From: a virus
Strand: one strand, 5' to 3'
IMG/VR virus record: IMGVR_UViG_3300044825_001507
Span: 1-42,881 of that record
Length of the DNA stretch: 42,881 nt
Positions 32,874 to 41,613 of this stretch are shown here, in pieces. The translations under genes and the position numbers were made by a program. How positions within the stretch are numbered: position 1 is the first letter of the stretch; every line of letters starts with the position of its first letter. The notes under the pieces were generated by a model. The model was not told the DNA's origin. It searched no databases and worked only from the letters and a program-made list of their open reading frames with translations.

Positions 32874-33823
32874 GTAAGATTCTCGTTCCTGCTAGAGGCG
32901 GTGCTGCTGATGTGGCACAAATAGAAAAAATAGATTTTACTACAGATAAGGCGTTAACGCCTAAGTTGTTTTTGGAAGTTCCTTTAGTTGGGGTAGAGGT
33001 AGTAAACTCGCAAAAAGCAGTAGGTCTTCATAACTACAAACCAGAAGCAACATACGACAGAGTAACAATAGATTCTCCAAAAAGATACGAAATTATCGCT
33101 ATCGACACAACGCACCACATCAGGCTCACATTCTACCGATGCCCAACTAGACCTACTGTAGAGTTTCAGGATATTGAGGCAAACGAGTTTGTTAGAGACG
33201 ACTTCTATAGGTTTTTGTATCTACAATATCAGGATGGTACTGATCCCACTATATCCCCATTTATGGCAAAAGACATATATGACAATAGGTGGGAATTATG
33301 GGCTTTATCTCGGTCGGAATTTTCTATGAAGCCTAAACCCGGCGCATATTCCGCTTACATTAACTTTATTAACTTTAATTTAATGCCTGTAACCAGTATA
33401 GTTATTCGCCCAAGAAACGTTGTTCCTGATTTATCTGGCGGAAAACAAATTTACCACTTGGAAACCCCTATTACGGTACATAACTTAACATGGCCGGGAG
33501 ACCCGGAAGATTGGAAGGAGTATCTGGCACCACCCCCTACGTGGAATGACGGCTTGGTTGCTATTAGCGATGACTTTTACTTTAAGATAGCAATGACACC
33601 ACACACCGCTACAGACCCAGACCGGGAAAAGTTTAGATTAGAAAAGGGGGTACCAATAGGAAAAACTAGAATGCTAGTTAAAAGAGTTGACGAATACTCA
33701 AGGTGGGATGCGATGAACTACAGAGAATATACTATAAATAACATAGAAAGTAAATACAACGAATTCGTTAGAGAAAATGCGGAGCGTGTTTCTTTGACTT
33801 TCTACATAAGGAGACTCCCATGA
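32870..33823 (+). CDS. Unknown tail protein between J and the tail fibre
   Basis: A 317-residue protein beginning MSKILVPARGGAADVAQIEK. The ATG at 32870 overlaps the J stop (ATGA), which is preferred to the in-frame ATG at 32852. It is rich in aromatic and charged residues with beta character (FYRFLYLQYQDGTDP, WELWALSRSEFSMKPKPGAY) and has no membrane or signal sequence. It is coupled by ATGA to the fibre gene as well. A fibre adaptor or tip protein is the natural inference; I do not recognise the family. Confidence 0.75.
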   Translation: MSKILVPARGGAADVAQIEKIDFTTDKALTPKLFLEVPLVGVEVVNSQKAVGLHNYKPEATYDRVTIDSPKRYEIIAIDTTHHIRLTFYRCPTRPTVEFQDIEANEFVRDDFYRFLYLQYQDGTDPTISPFMAKDIYDNRWELWALSRSEFSMKPKPGAYSAYINFINFNLMPVTSIVIRPRNVVPDLSGGKQIYHLETPITVHNLTWPGDPEDWKEYLAPPPTWNDGLVAISDDFYFKIAMTPHTATDPDREKFRLEKGVPIGKTRMLVKRVDEYSRWDAMNYREYTINNIESKYNEFVRENAERVSLTFYIRRLP

Positions 33824-36800
33824 GTGTTAGAGTCACTACCCCAACTGACAGAGACTTAAATTATATCTACGAGGATATAACGTCTGTAAAAAACTCCCTT
33901 AAGTCTGCTTCTACTGTCCCTACTGGAGTAGGGGCAAACGAAGTTCCATTAAATGCTTATCTTGGGGCACTTGCTTACGCTGACAACATTGTTATCACGA
34001 AAGATGACGTAGGCTTAGGCAGCGCAGATAACACAAGTGATGCAGACAAGCCTATTAGTACGGCCATGCAGGCCGCACTTGACTTAAAAGTAGCACTGCG
34101 TGAAGGCTATGCTTTATCAAAGAATGATTTTAGCGACGCATTAAAGGTTAAACTTGAAGGGATAACCCCAACGGACTATGTGCAAACATGGACACTTGGG
34201 GCACTTGCCTACCGCGACAGTATAAATTATGCTGAAATTGAGGGAACCCCAGTTATACCTGTGCAGGTTAAGGCTAATTGGCAAACAACTGCCACGGATG
34301 ACTTGTCGTATATTCAAAACAAGCCAAACCTGGCCACTGTTGCTACTAGCGGAGCCTATGCGGACTTGCAAGGTAAGCCTAACCTGGCGGCCTATGCCGA
34401 AGAATGGAAACTTGGGGCATTTGCCTATAGAGATGGCATTGACTACGCCGAAATAAGTAATACCCCCGCACCGCAAGTGAATGCTGATTGGAATAGCGTT
34501 GCAACGGATTCGCCTGCGAGAATACTTAACAAGCCTAGTCTAGCGACTATTGCAACAAGTGGGCTTTATGGTGATTTGCAAGGCACGCCCGACCTCAGTG
34601 TTTATGCTAGGCGATGGGAAATGGGGGCACTTGCTTACCGGGACAACATTGACTATAGTGAGATTAGTAACACCCCTACTATTCCGGCTGCCCCTGTACA
34701 GAGTAATTGGAATACCACGGCATCAAGTGACCTATCATATATTGTAAATAAGCCAACACTAGGGACAGCGGCTTCTTTGAACACGGGCACTGCTAGTGGC
34801 AATGTACCAGTGCTTGATGCTTCTGGTAAGTTAAACACAAGCGTACTGCCATCACTGTCAATAACAGATATTTATGCCGTTACAGCCTTAACGGATATTG
34901 CTACTGGAAGCATTCAAAAAGGGGATGTTGCAATAGTAACGTCTGTAAGAAAGTCCTACATTTGGGACGGTACAGCCTGGCAAGAATTGCTCACGCCAAC
35001 AGATGCAGTAACAAGTGTCGCAGGGAAAACGGGGGTTGTTACACTTACGAAAAGTGACGTAGGTCTGAATCTTGTTGATAATACAAGTGACGTTGGCAAG
35101 CCCTTAAGCACTGCTATGATTGCGGCTTTGTCTGCAAAACAAGATATTTGGGCTTTAGGGGCTTTAGCCTTTCGAGACGGTGTTGACTACACGGAATTGT
35201 CAAGTCTTCCTACGAAACTTAGCGAATTCACTAATGATAGCAATTTTCTCACTTCGACGACGTTAAGTATAACAACAGACAAACTCCCGACAATTCCTGT
35301 TAGTAAATTAGCTACGCTAACGACAGATGTCATACCTTCACTACCGGCTAGTAGGATAACTGGACTTGGAACTGCCTCTGCTAAAGATATACCTGCTATT
35401 GGGAATGCCTCTACAACTCAAGTTGTTTTTGGTAACGACACTCGGCTTTCAGATAGCCGCCCTGCAAGTGACGTAGCTGCTTGGGCTAAAGCATCCGTAA
35501 GACCTACGTATACCGCAAGTGATGTAGGATTAGGCAGTGTTAACAACACAAGTGATGCGGATAAACCAATTAGCGCGGCTACAGCGAGTGCGTTGCAAAT
35601 TAAACAAGATACTTGGATGTTAGGTGCTTTTGCCTATAGAGATAGTATAGACTATACGGAAGTAACAAATACCCCGGCTACACCTGTACAAAGTAATTGG
35701 GCACAGGTTGCCACAGACCAACTTGACTACATTAAGAATAAACCGGTAAACTTAAGTCAATTTACTAATAATAGTGGGTTTCTTACGGCAAATACACTTA
35801 CAACAGACGTGCTGCCGAGCATCCCGCCAAGTAAACTTCTGACACTAACAACAGACAAACTTCCAAGCATACCTTCCAGCAAATTAGAAATACTTACGAC
35901 TGACAAACTTCCAAGTATACCTTCTAGTAAACTACAAGCGTTAACTACAGATTTATTACCAACAATTCCTGCTAGTAAATTAGCAAGCCTTACTACTGAC
36001 AAACTTCCGAGCATTCCACCGAGTAAGCTACAGACTTTAACGACGGATTTATTGCCGACAATTCCTGTAAGTAAACTTGCGACACTTACGTCAGATGTTA
36101 TACCAAGTTTGCCTACAAGTAAAATAACAGGGTTAGGTACTGCTGCAACGAAAAACATTCCTGCAAGCGGAGACGCAGGGACAACTGAAGTAGTCTTAGG
36201 TAGTGATAGTAGGCTTACGAAACCAGTGGATGTTAGTTGGGCATTCGGAGCAATGGCCTACCGGGATACTATAGAGTATAGTGAGTTATCAGGCCAACCT
36301 ACATTAGGCACTGCTGCAAGCAAAAACACCGGAACAGGGAATGACAATGTTCCCCTGTTGGACAGTCTTGGGAAACTTTCAAGTAATGTTATACCTTTTG
36401 GCACTACCAATAGTTCTGTTGCTTATGGAGATCATACGCATACTGCGTATGCGGCGGTTGGCCATACCCATTCTGCGTATGCGGCGTCTGACCATACCCA
36501 TTCTGGGTATTTGTCTGCGGTTCCAACGGCAGCCGATACTGTTACAGGCGGAGTAAGGACAGGGTATACTGAATCAGGAACTAATTATGCGGTTAAACTA
36601 GACTCTAATTCTAAGGCGTATGTAAATGTTCCTTTGGCAAGCCATACTCATACAGAGTATTCTAGTACGTCCCATTCGCATAGCAGTTTTAGTAACGACT
36701 TACTTATAAATAGCCTGACTTGTGGTAGAGGTAACGGCGATAGTACATCTAATGTTGCTTTTGGATATGACTGTTTCAAACTTAATTCAGGAACGCATAA

Positions 36801-38547
36801 TATAGCTATAGGGAATGAAGCCCTGAAAAGTAACACAACAGGCTTACGAAATACCGCAGTTGGAAGTCAAACTTTTGGCTCCCTAACAACCACTAGCGAC
36901 AATACCGGTATCGGTTACGGGGCACTTAACCGTGCGACAGGGACGGAAAATACTTGCGTAGGGTCTTATGCCGGGTATCTTACAACTTCTGGTAACTATA
37001 ATACCGTTATTGGAAGTAAGGCTTTTTCCACAAACACTGCTGGTTACGGCAATACCATTTTAGGCGCGTCTGCGGGAAATGCGTTAACAAGTAATTTTAA
37101 CGTAATACTAGGTTATAAAGCGGCAGAACTTTTAGGTGCATCAGATAATAATACTATAGTAGGGTATAATACCGCGCAGAACCTAGTTAGTGGGGTACAA
37201 AACACTGTAATTGGAAGTAGGATAAATACAGGTGATGTGTCAAACCACGTATTTATTGGTGATGGTGGGGGGAATATAAGGGCAAAACATGACGGCACTG
37301 ATTGGATAATGAATGGTCGCGTGTATGCCACAGGATTTTCTTTCAATTCGTCTAATATGCTGTTAGGAAGTGGTGCAGGGAACTCAATAACGGCAAATGC
37401 AACAAGAAATGTTGCTATAGGGCAAGACGCGCTTCGAGCTAATGTACAAGGGACTGGTAATGTCGCCATTGGGAGCAATGCTCTATACGCCTCTGGTGGT
37501 AGTAGTAACATATCCATAGGTGAGAACTCTCTCAACAAGTATACCGGGTCTACGTCTATAGCAATAGGGGCTTATGCCCTACAGGAAAACATTTGTGATA
37601 TAGGGAATATAGCCATTGGCTATGAAAGCCTAAAAATGGCAAAAGTTAGAAATGCAATAACTGGCTTAATCTCTGTTACAACAGGTAGTACCATAGTAAC
37701 AGGGCATTCTACTTTATTCCTGTCTGAGTTGTCTGTCAATGCCTTTATTGTTACAAGTTCTGGGTATTTTTTAGGGCAAATAGGCTCAATTCAGTCAAAC
37801 ACCCAACTTACGCTGAAATCTGTATCAAGTTATACCTTGTCTTTTGTAGGGCTAAATAACCCTAATGTTGTATTTGCCTACAATCTTGCTATAGGGAATT
37901 ACTCTGGAAACAGAATCAGCACAGGTACAAATAACTTTATTATAGGCAGCAACTCTGGGAAAAGTTTAACTACAGAAAACAATAATTTAATTATTGGCTC
38001 GAATACTTCAACTGATAATAGTGGGAACTTTGGTATAGTCAATGTTGGCGGCAGCACAGGTGGAGGTAATACCGTAATAGGCAGCGACCTATTAAATAAC
38101 ATTAAAATCTCTACAAACAACAATGTTTTTATTGGGTCTAATGGAACAATCAGAGCTAGGTACTACGGCGATACAAGTAAATGGGAGTTTATAGGGCCAA
38201 TACAAAAATTAAGACACGCTCATAACAGTGCAGTTCTTATAACTTCTGGTGCAATAGAATTAGACTGCTCTGTTTATCAGTCTTTTTGGGTTCATCGCAC
38301 AGCAAACATTACTAGCATAAATATAATCAATGCCCAAGGCCCAGAGTTCGTAATTAGAATCTATTTCCAATCCGACTCCGCAGGAACCCTTAGGACAGTG
38401 TCTTGGCCATCATCATTCAGGTGGATGAATGCTACAGCAGATACGCTTACGCAAACGGCAAACAGAGTTGATATAATGGAATTATCTACATTAAATAATG
38501 GAAGTACTTGGTATGTATTACGCAACAGACAAAATGTTTCTTTGTAA
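33820..38547 (+). CDS. Long tail fibre with four kinds of repeats
   Basis: A 1575-residue fibre. Residues 45-330 hold repeated modules of the type LGALAYRDSIDYAEI plus ADLQGKPNLA. DVGLGSVNNTSDADKPIS-type repeats, widespread in phage fibres, occur at about 63, 410 and 570. Residues 661-772 are seven exact-length 16-residue repeats (TTDKLPSIPSSKLxxL). About 870-955 carries HTH/HSH motifs (GDHTHTAY, ASDHTHSGY). From about 970 to 1440 are YadA-head-like repeats (NTAVGS, NTGIGYGAL) interrupted near 1285-1350 by a small beta domain. A globular C-terminus of about 115 residues (FWVHRTANITSIN, ending NRQNVSL) may bind the receptor. ATGA overlap with the previous gene. Confidence 0.9.
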   Translation: MSVRVTTPTDRDLNYIYEDITSVKNSLKSASTVPTGVGANEVPLNAYLGALAYADNIVITKDDVGLGSADNTSDADKPISTAMQAALDLKVALREGYALSKNDFSDALKVKLEGITPTDYVQTWTLGALAYRDSINYAEIEGTPVIPVQVKANWQTTATDDLSYIQNKPNLATVATSGAYADLQGKPNLAAYAEEWKLGAFAYRDGIDYAEISNTPAPQVNADWNSVATDSPARILNKPSLATIATSGLYGDLQGTPDLSVYARRWEMGALAYRDNIDYSEISNTPTIPAAPVQSNWNTTASSDLSYIVNKPTLGTAASLNTGTASGNVPVLDASGKLNTSVLPSLSITDIYAVTALTDIATGSIQKGDVAIVTSVRKSYIWDGTAWQELLTPTDAVTSVAGKTGVVTLTKSDVGLNLVDNTSDVGKPLSTAMIAALSAKQDIWALGALAFRDGVDYTELSSLPTKLSEFTNDSNFLTSTTLSITTDKLPTIPVSKLATLTTDVIPSLPASRITGLGTASAKDIPAIGNASTTQVVFGNDTRLSDSRPASDVAAWAKASVRPTYTASDVGLGSVNNTSDADKPISAATASALQIKQDTWMLGAFAYRDSIDYTEVTNTPATPVQSNWAQVATDQLDYIKNKPVNLSQFTNNSGFLTANTLTTDVLPSIPPSKLLTLTTDKLPSIPSSKLEILTTDKLPSIPSSKLQALTTDLLPTIPASKLASLTTDKLPSIPPSKLQTLTTDLLPTIPVSKLATLTSDVIPSLPTSKITGLGTAATKNIPASGDAGTTEVVLGSDSRLTKPVDVSWAFGAMAYRDTIEYSELSGQPTLGTAASKNTGTGNDNVPLLDSLGKLSSNVIPFGTTNSSVAYGDHTHTAYAAVGHTHSAYAASDHTHSGYLSAVPTAADTVTGGVRTGYTESGTNYAVKLDSNSKAYVNVPLASHTHTEYSSTSHSHSSFSNDLLINSLTCGRGNGDSTSNVAFGYDCFKLNSGTHNIAIGNEALKSNTTGLRNTAVGSQTFGSLTTTSDNTGIGYGALNRATGTENTCVGSYAGYLTTSGNYNTVIGSKAFSTNTAGYGNTILGASAGNALTSNFNVILGYKAAELLGASDNNTIVGYNTAQNLVSGVQNTVIGSRINTGDVSNHVFIGDGGGNIRAKHDGTDWIMNGRVYATGFSFNSSNMLLGSGAGNSITANATRNVAIGQDALRANVQGTGNVAIGSNALYASGGSSNISIGENSLNKYTGSTSIAIGAYALQENICDIGNIAIGYESLKMAKVRNAITGLISVTTGSTIVTGHSTLFLSELSVNAFIVTSSGYFLGQIGSIQSNTQLTLKSVSSYTLSFVGLNNPNVVFAYNLAIGNYSGNRISTGTNNFIIGSNSGKSLTTENNNLIIGSNTSTDNSGNFGIVNVGGSTGGGNTVIGSDLLNNIKISTNNNVFIGSNGTIRARYYGDTSKWEFIGPIQKLRHAHNSAVLITSGAIELDCSVYQSFWVHRTANITSINIINAQGPEFVIRIYFQSDSAGTLRTVSWPSSFRWMNATADTLTQTANRVDIMELSTLNNGSTWYVLRNRQNVSL
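35800..36135 (+). repeat. Seven 48-bp tandem repeats within the tail fibre gene
   Basis: Seven units of 48 bp, each coding 16 residues of the pattern TTDxLPxIPxSKLxxL, run without gaps from 35800 to 36135. A two-unit version of the same motif occurs near 35273-35367. DNA identity between units is lower than protein similarity, so the array is old and under protein-level selection. The repeat probably forms a regular beta or PPII-like rod. Confidence 0.88.
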
Positions 38548-38559
38548 AATAGGTGAAAT

Positions 38560-38880
38560 ATGTTTAAGCAGGCAGAATTAGTTGAACTTAGAAGAAGTAG
38601 AAGCCTAGAAGGGGCTATTACTGGAGTCGCCTTTACTGTAAGAATTGAAGATACCCATAATGGAAGTATCTTATATGAAATAAAGTTGGATGACTCTGAG
38701 TTGGCCAATGTCTTAGCTATAGAGAATAAGCAGCAGCAAGGGGAATACGTTAAGGCTTTACTTGCTCCTAAGATTAAGATGATTTACGCTAATTGGGAAC
38801 TGACGTTTCCGAAAGAGCGTATAAATGGGGCAGACGTTGCTGAGATGTTCGGAGTGACTCCCGTTATCACAGCGGAGTAG
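38560..38880 (+). CDS. Small unknown protein after the tail fibre (possible fibre chaperone)
   Basis: A 106-residue protein beginning MFKQAELVELRRSRSLEGAI with a perfect AGGTG ribosome site. Charged, mixed alpha/beta, with YANWELTFPKERINGADVAE near the end. No motif recognised. Small genes right after a fibre are often fibre assembly proteins, which is the only hint for its role. The following 59 bp (38881-38939) show nothing but the next ribosome site GAGGT. Confidence 0.65.
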   Translation: MFKQAELVELRRSRSLEGAITGVAFTVRIEDTHNGSILYEIKLDDSELANVLAIENKQQQGEYVKALLAPKIKMIYANWELTFPKERINGADVAEMFGVTPVITAE

Positions 38881-38939
38881 TCCTAGGGTGTCGCAGAGGG
38901 TTTTGGTACTAATATGTTAACTGAATTGTGAGGTAAGAT

Positions 38940-40124
38940 ATGGCTATAACATCCCCAATTATAAACTTAGTTGCTCATCCTAAAATGGTGCTACCTAAGC
39001 TGTTTACGTTTACGAGAAACTCTCAAGGTGCATACATAACCCAACAAGAATCGCTAAAAATTGCGGCGATTGACACTCCACGACTTGGCTTTGAAGGTAA
39101 AACTGACGAATTTACTGGCTTAATGCTAGAAAATAGCACAATAAACAGGCTAAAAAGCAATAACGTCAGCACAAGAGACTTTACTACAGCAAGTTGGACA
39201 CGCTCTGGCGTTACTGTTTCGCAGACTGCTTATGGGTTAAAAGACGAAAGTGAGTCTGGTTCACGTTTAGCTTCTTTAGTTACTACAAGTGGGTCAGCCG
39301 GGTCTGTAAAAGCAACCTTAACGGGATTAACTCCTGGAAGTACCTACACTATATCAGTGTATGCTAAACGAATATCAGGTACAGGAGCTTTCAAATTTAT
39401 AGGGAACAATGTTGAATTAACTTCATCGTTTAACCCTACTAGCGATTTAGCTGGAACTACATTTTATCGCTATTACACAAAGTTTTCTGCTTCAGCGTCA
39501 ACTTGCATAGTAGGTATTAGTATTCCCGCTAATAACTCTTTTGTATTTGACTATATTCAAGTCGAACTAGGGAATTTAACTAGCATTGTTCCTGGAAGTT
39601 TGGCCAATCGAGCTACTGAAGCCTTAGTACTACTAGAGAATAATGCGGCTTCGCTTGTTAAACCTTTTGAGGGAACTTTCTACTTAAATTTGCGGTTTAA
39701 TGAAAACTCAGATAAAATTGCCAATCAATCCTATAGCATAATGAACGTCGGCAACAGTTACGGGCCTATAGCTGGGACTAACTTAACGTCAACAACGCTA
39801 TCTTTAGGTGCAAACACATCAAGTAGTCCAGCCAATAATAAATTTACAATTACTGCATCACCGGGCACAGACTTTACACAAGATACTATAACAACACGAG
39901 AATACCACAAAATAGCCCTTACCTATAAATCAACCGGAAACTTAAAACTTTGTGTTGACGGAAAAACCCCAATAGCCGATTCTTCGGTGTTTAATGCAGG
40001 TATATCGCCTGAAAACTACGGCGGGACTTTACTTAGAATAAATCCTTTTGATGGTGGATTACTCCATTTCGCCTATTTCGGAACGGCTTTTGGCGATGCA
40101 GACCTAGTTTCCCTCACATCCTAA
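38940..40124 (+). CDS. Tail-associated lectin-like protein (concanavalin/LamG-type)
   Basis: A 394-residue beta-rich protein. The N-terminus (LFTFTRNSQGAYITQQ, then DTPRLGFEGKTDEFTGLMLE) has the pattern of phage proteins that start FTRxSxATYxD...PRFDHDP...GLLIE. Residues 75-210 look like a carbohydrate-binding beta sandwich (TGLTPGSTYTISVYAKRISG), and 245-394 like a LamG/concanavalin-type domain (GTFYLNLRFNEN, YHKIALTYKSTGNLKLCVDG). It is likely a virion adhesin that binds surface glycans. A GAGGT ribosome site precedes the ATG. Confidence 0.78.
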   Translation: MAITSPIINLVAHPKMVLPKLFTFTRNSQGAYITQQESLKIAAIDTPRLGFEGKTDEFTGLMLENSTINRLKSNNVSTRDFTTASWTRSGVTVSQTAYGLKDESESGSRLASLVTTSGSAGSVKATLTGLTPGSTYTISVYAKRISGTGAFKFIGNNVELTSSFNPTSDLAGTTFYRYYTKFSASASTCIVGISIPANNSFVFDYIQVELGNLTSIVPGSLANRATEALVLLENNAASLVKPFEGTFYLNLRFNENSDKIANQSYSIMNVGNSYGPIAGTNLTSTTLSLGANTSSSPANNKFTITASPGTDFTQDTITTREYHKIALTYKSTGNLKLCVDGKTPIADSSVFNAGISPENYGGTLLRINPFDGGLLHFAYFGTAFGDADLVSLTS

Positions 40125-40141
40125 CCACGACAAACACTCCC

Positions 40142-40345
40142 ATGAAACTCAACCTCCCCGCTGCAAAAGCCTACATACTTGCCAGGCTTCGTGAAGCATC
40201 AACATACAGAGGGCTTGTCCTCATCCTAACCGCCCTTGGGGTTAAACTAAGCCCCGACGAGGGTGAGGCTATAACCATTGTTGGGCTTGCTCTAAGTGGT
40301 CTGCTCGGCGTCACCCTGACGGACAACCCTAACCGCAATGCGTAA
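40142..40345 (+). CDS. Small membrane protein, possible second holin
   Basis: A 67-residue protein. Two hydrophobic stretches (YRGLVLILTALGVKLSPDEG near 22-41 and ITIVGLALSGLLGVTL near 44-59) and the sequence pattern STYRGLVLILTALGV resemble small phage membrane proteins often annotated as holins. It overlaps the nuclease gene by 8 nt. No ribosome site is clear. Holin function is inferred from size and hydrophobicity only. Confidence 0.65.
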   Translation: MKLNLPAAKAYILARLREASTYRGLVLILTALGVKLSPDEGEAITIVGLALSGLLGVTLTDNPNRNA

Positions 40346-40754
40346 AAATTACCCAATAACGGCCCTTCTAGCCTTCCTATGCTCCGCCTCTGCCGCCACC
40401 ACGCAAGGCACCCTTTCTAGTGTACTTGAGGTAATTGACGGTGATACAGTTACAGTAGCCGCACCCTATTTACCTGACCCGCTTCCAAAGGTACTTTTAC
40501 TACGCATAGCGGGGGTTGACACACCTGAGCTACGTTCTAGCGACCCAAATGAGCGTGAGGCCGCTAGAAAAGCCAAGGATTTTGTATCAGAAACAATCAA
40601 AAATGGCGGATATACTGTCAAGATAATCTCATGGGATAAGTATGCCCGCCTACTTGGTGACATCACGCTGCGCGATGGTAAACTATTATCTAATACCCTT
40701 ATTGAAAAGGGTTTAGGTGTTCCGTATAACGGGGGTAGAAAAACCGGCTTCTAA
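40338..40754 (+). CDS. Exported thermonuclease (staphylococcal nuclease-like)
   Basis: A 138-residue SNase-fold nuclease. The catalytic set is complete by spacing: Asp34 or Asp36 in VIDGDTVTV, Arg56, Asp61, Thr62 and Glu64 in RIAGVDTPEL (same spacing as Arg35/Asp40/Thr41/Glu43 of staphylococcal nuclease), and Arg104 in DKYARLLGD. The N-terminus MRKNYPITALLAFLCSASAA is a Sec signal peptide with an Ala-x-Ala-type site near residue 20. The enzyme would act in the periplasm or outside the cell on DNA or RNA. It is the last gene of the tail operon and its 3' end overlaps the opposing thyX by 42 nt. Confidence 0.9.
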   Translation: MRKNYPITALLAFLCSASAATTQGTLSSVLEVIDGDTVTVAAPYLPDPLPKVLLLRIAGVDTPELRSSDPNEREAARKAKDFVSETIKNGGYTVKIISWDKYARLLGDITLRDGKLLSNTLIEKGLGVPYNGGRKTGF

Positions 40755-41576
40755 TTCCCTCCTATAGGATACCCACCCTTTATAGTTACCTACCATAAAG
40801 GGTGAATCCGCAATACCTGCCAACGGTGAGCCATCAAAGAGCATGGCAGCGCGAGTGCAAACAGCCAGTTCTGCCTTCGTAAGCGGCCTAGCGCAATGCT
40901 CAAAGGGACTCATGTGGCCGTCAGCCAATAGGCGGTCATGCAAGACGGCATCTGCTTCACGGGTATTTTCCTTCCCATCATGAGATAAATAGGATACGCG
41001 AGCGCATCTAGCGACGCTAGTTACTTTATCGTAGCCATAGGGCATGTGCCAGCCACCTTGCGATAGCAATGTTGGGCGCGAAGCCCCCAGGCTAGCGCGT
41101 ATGCTTCGTGCGAGTTCTTGCATTTCAGGCTGTGCTGCCTCATTGTTACGCAAAGCAAGGAAGTTGTCCCATTCAGTTGCCGTCACAAGTGTTGTTATGA
41201 AGTTAAATGGCTCTAAGTAGCGGTTTTTATGCTGCTTATGGACACCAAGGGCATCTAGCCCCCTGACGGTCAAAGCTGTCGCACACCATAAGCCCCGCAC
41301 AATAGCTGACGCTAAAAGGCTCTCAAGGCCACTCATGGCGACACTTGATGACATCCCTTTGCAATTTTTATAAAATACCTCAGGGAGGGCAATGCCAGCT
41401 TTATTTAGCTTTTCTAGCTCCCTAGCTGTAGGGACTGCCCTACTTGAACTAGAATTGCGTGAAAATAGCCTATGCGTTAGCAATTCTCCATGTATTATAC
41501 GTGGGTATACAAGTTCTAGCGTGGTTATTCTGCTATTATTAGCAATACTATCGGCAATTACTTTACAAGAAATCAT
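40713..41576 (-). CDS. thyX: Flavin-dependent thymidylate synthase ThyX
   Basis: A 287-residue enzyme making dTMP from dUMP with FAD, NADPH and methylene-tetrahydrofolate. The ThyX signature RHRxxSxNxxSxR is present as THRLFSRNSSSSRAVP (residues 34-49, first Arg replaced by Thr). Other family parts include RVSYLSHDGKENTREADAV and LLADGHMSPFEHCARPL. The length matches the longer phage-type ThyX. It supports phage DNA synthesis and stands alone here, convergent with the nuclease gene and divergent from the gene at 41614 (37-bp gap). The start has only a weak ribosome site. Confidence 0.9.
   Translation of the reverse strand: MISCKVIADSIANNSRITTLELVYPRIIHGELLTHRLFSRNSSSSRAVPTARELEKLNKAGIALPEVFYKNCKGMSSSVAMSGLESLLASAIVRGLWCATALTVRGLDALGVHKQHKNRYLEPFNFITTLVTATEWDNFLALRNNEAAQPEMQELARSIRASLGASRPTLLSQGGWHMPYGYDKVTSVARCARVSYLSHDGKENTREADAVLHDRLLADGHMSPFEHCARPLTKAELAVCTRAAMLFDGSPLAGIADSPFMVGNYKGWVSYRRELEAGFSTPVIRNT
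40774..40804. repeat. Perfect 10-bp inverted repeat near the convergent gene ends
   Basis: CACCCTTTAT (40774-40783) and ATAAAGGGTG (40795-40804) form a perfect 10-bp stem with an 11-nt loop. It lies 20 nt after the nuclease stop, inside the 3' end of thyX. Neither side is followed by a T-run, so it is not a classical intrinsic terminator. It could still stop or stabilise the rightward late transcript. Confidence 0.7.
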
Positions 41577-41613
41577 AAAAAGCTAGCGCAATGGTGATAA
41601 AAAGGGTAAACCT

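Noticed and set aside
36427-36690. CRISPR-like or regulatory short repeats
   Set aside because: The repeated DNA is coding and follows HxH protein motifs in the fibre.
40774-40804. Classical rho-independent terminator
   Set aside because: The 10-bp stem is perfect but no T-run follows on either strand, so it is listed only as an inverted repeat.
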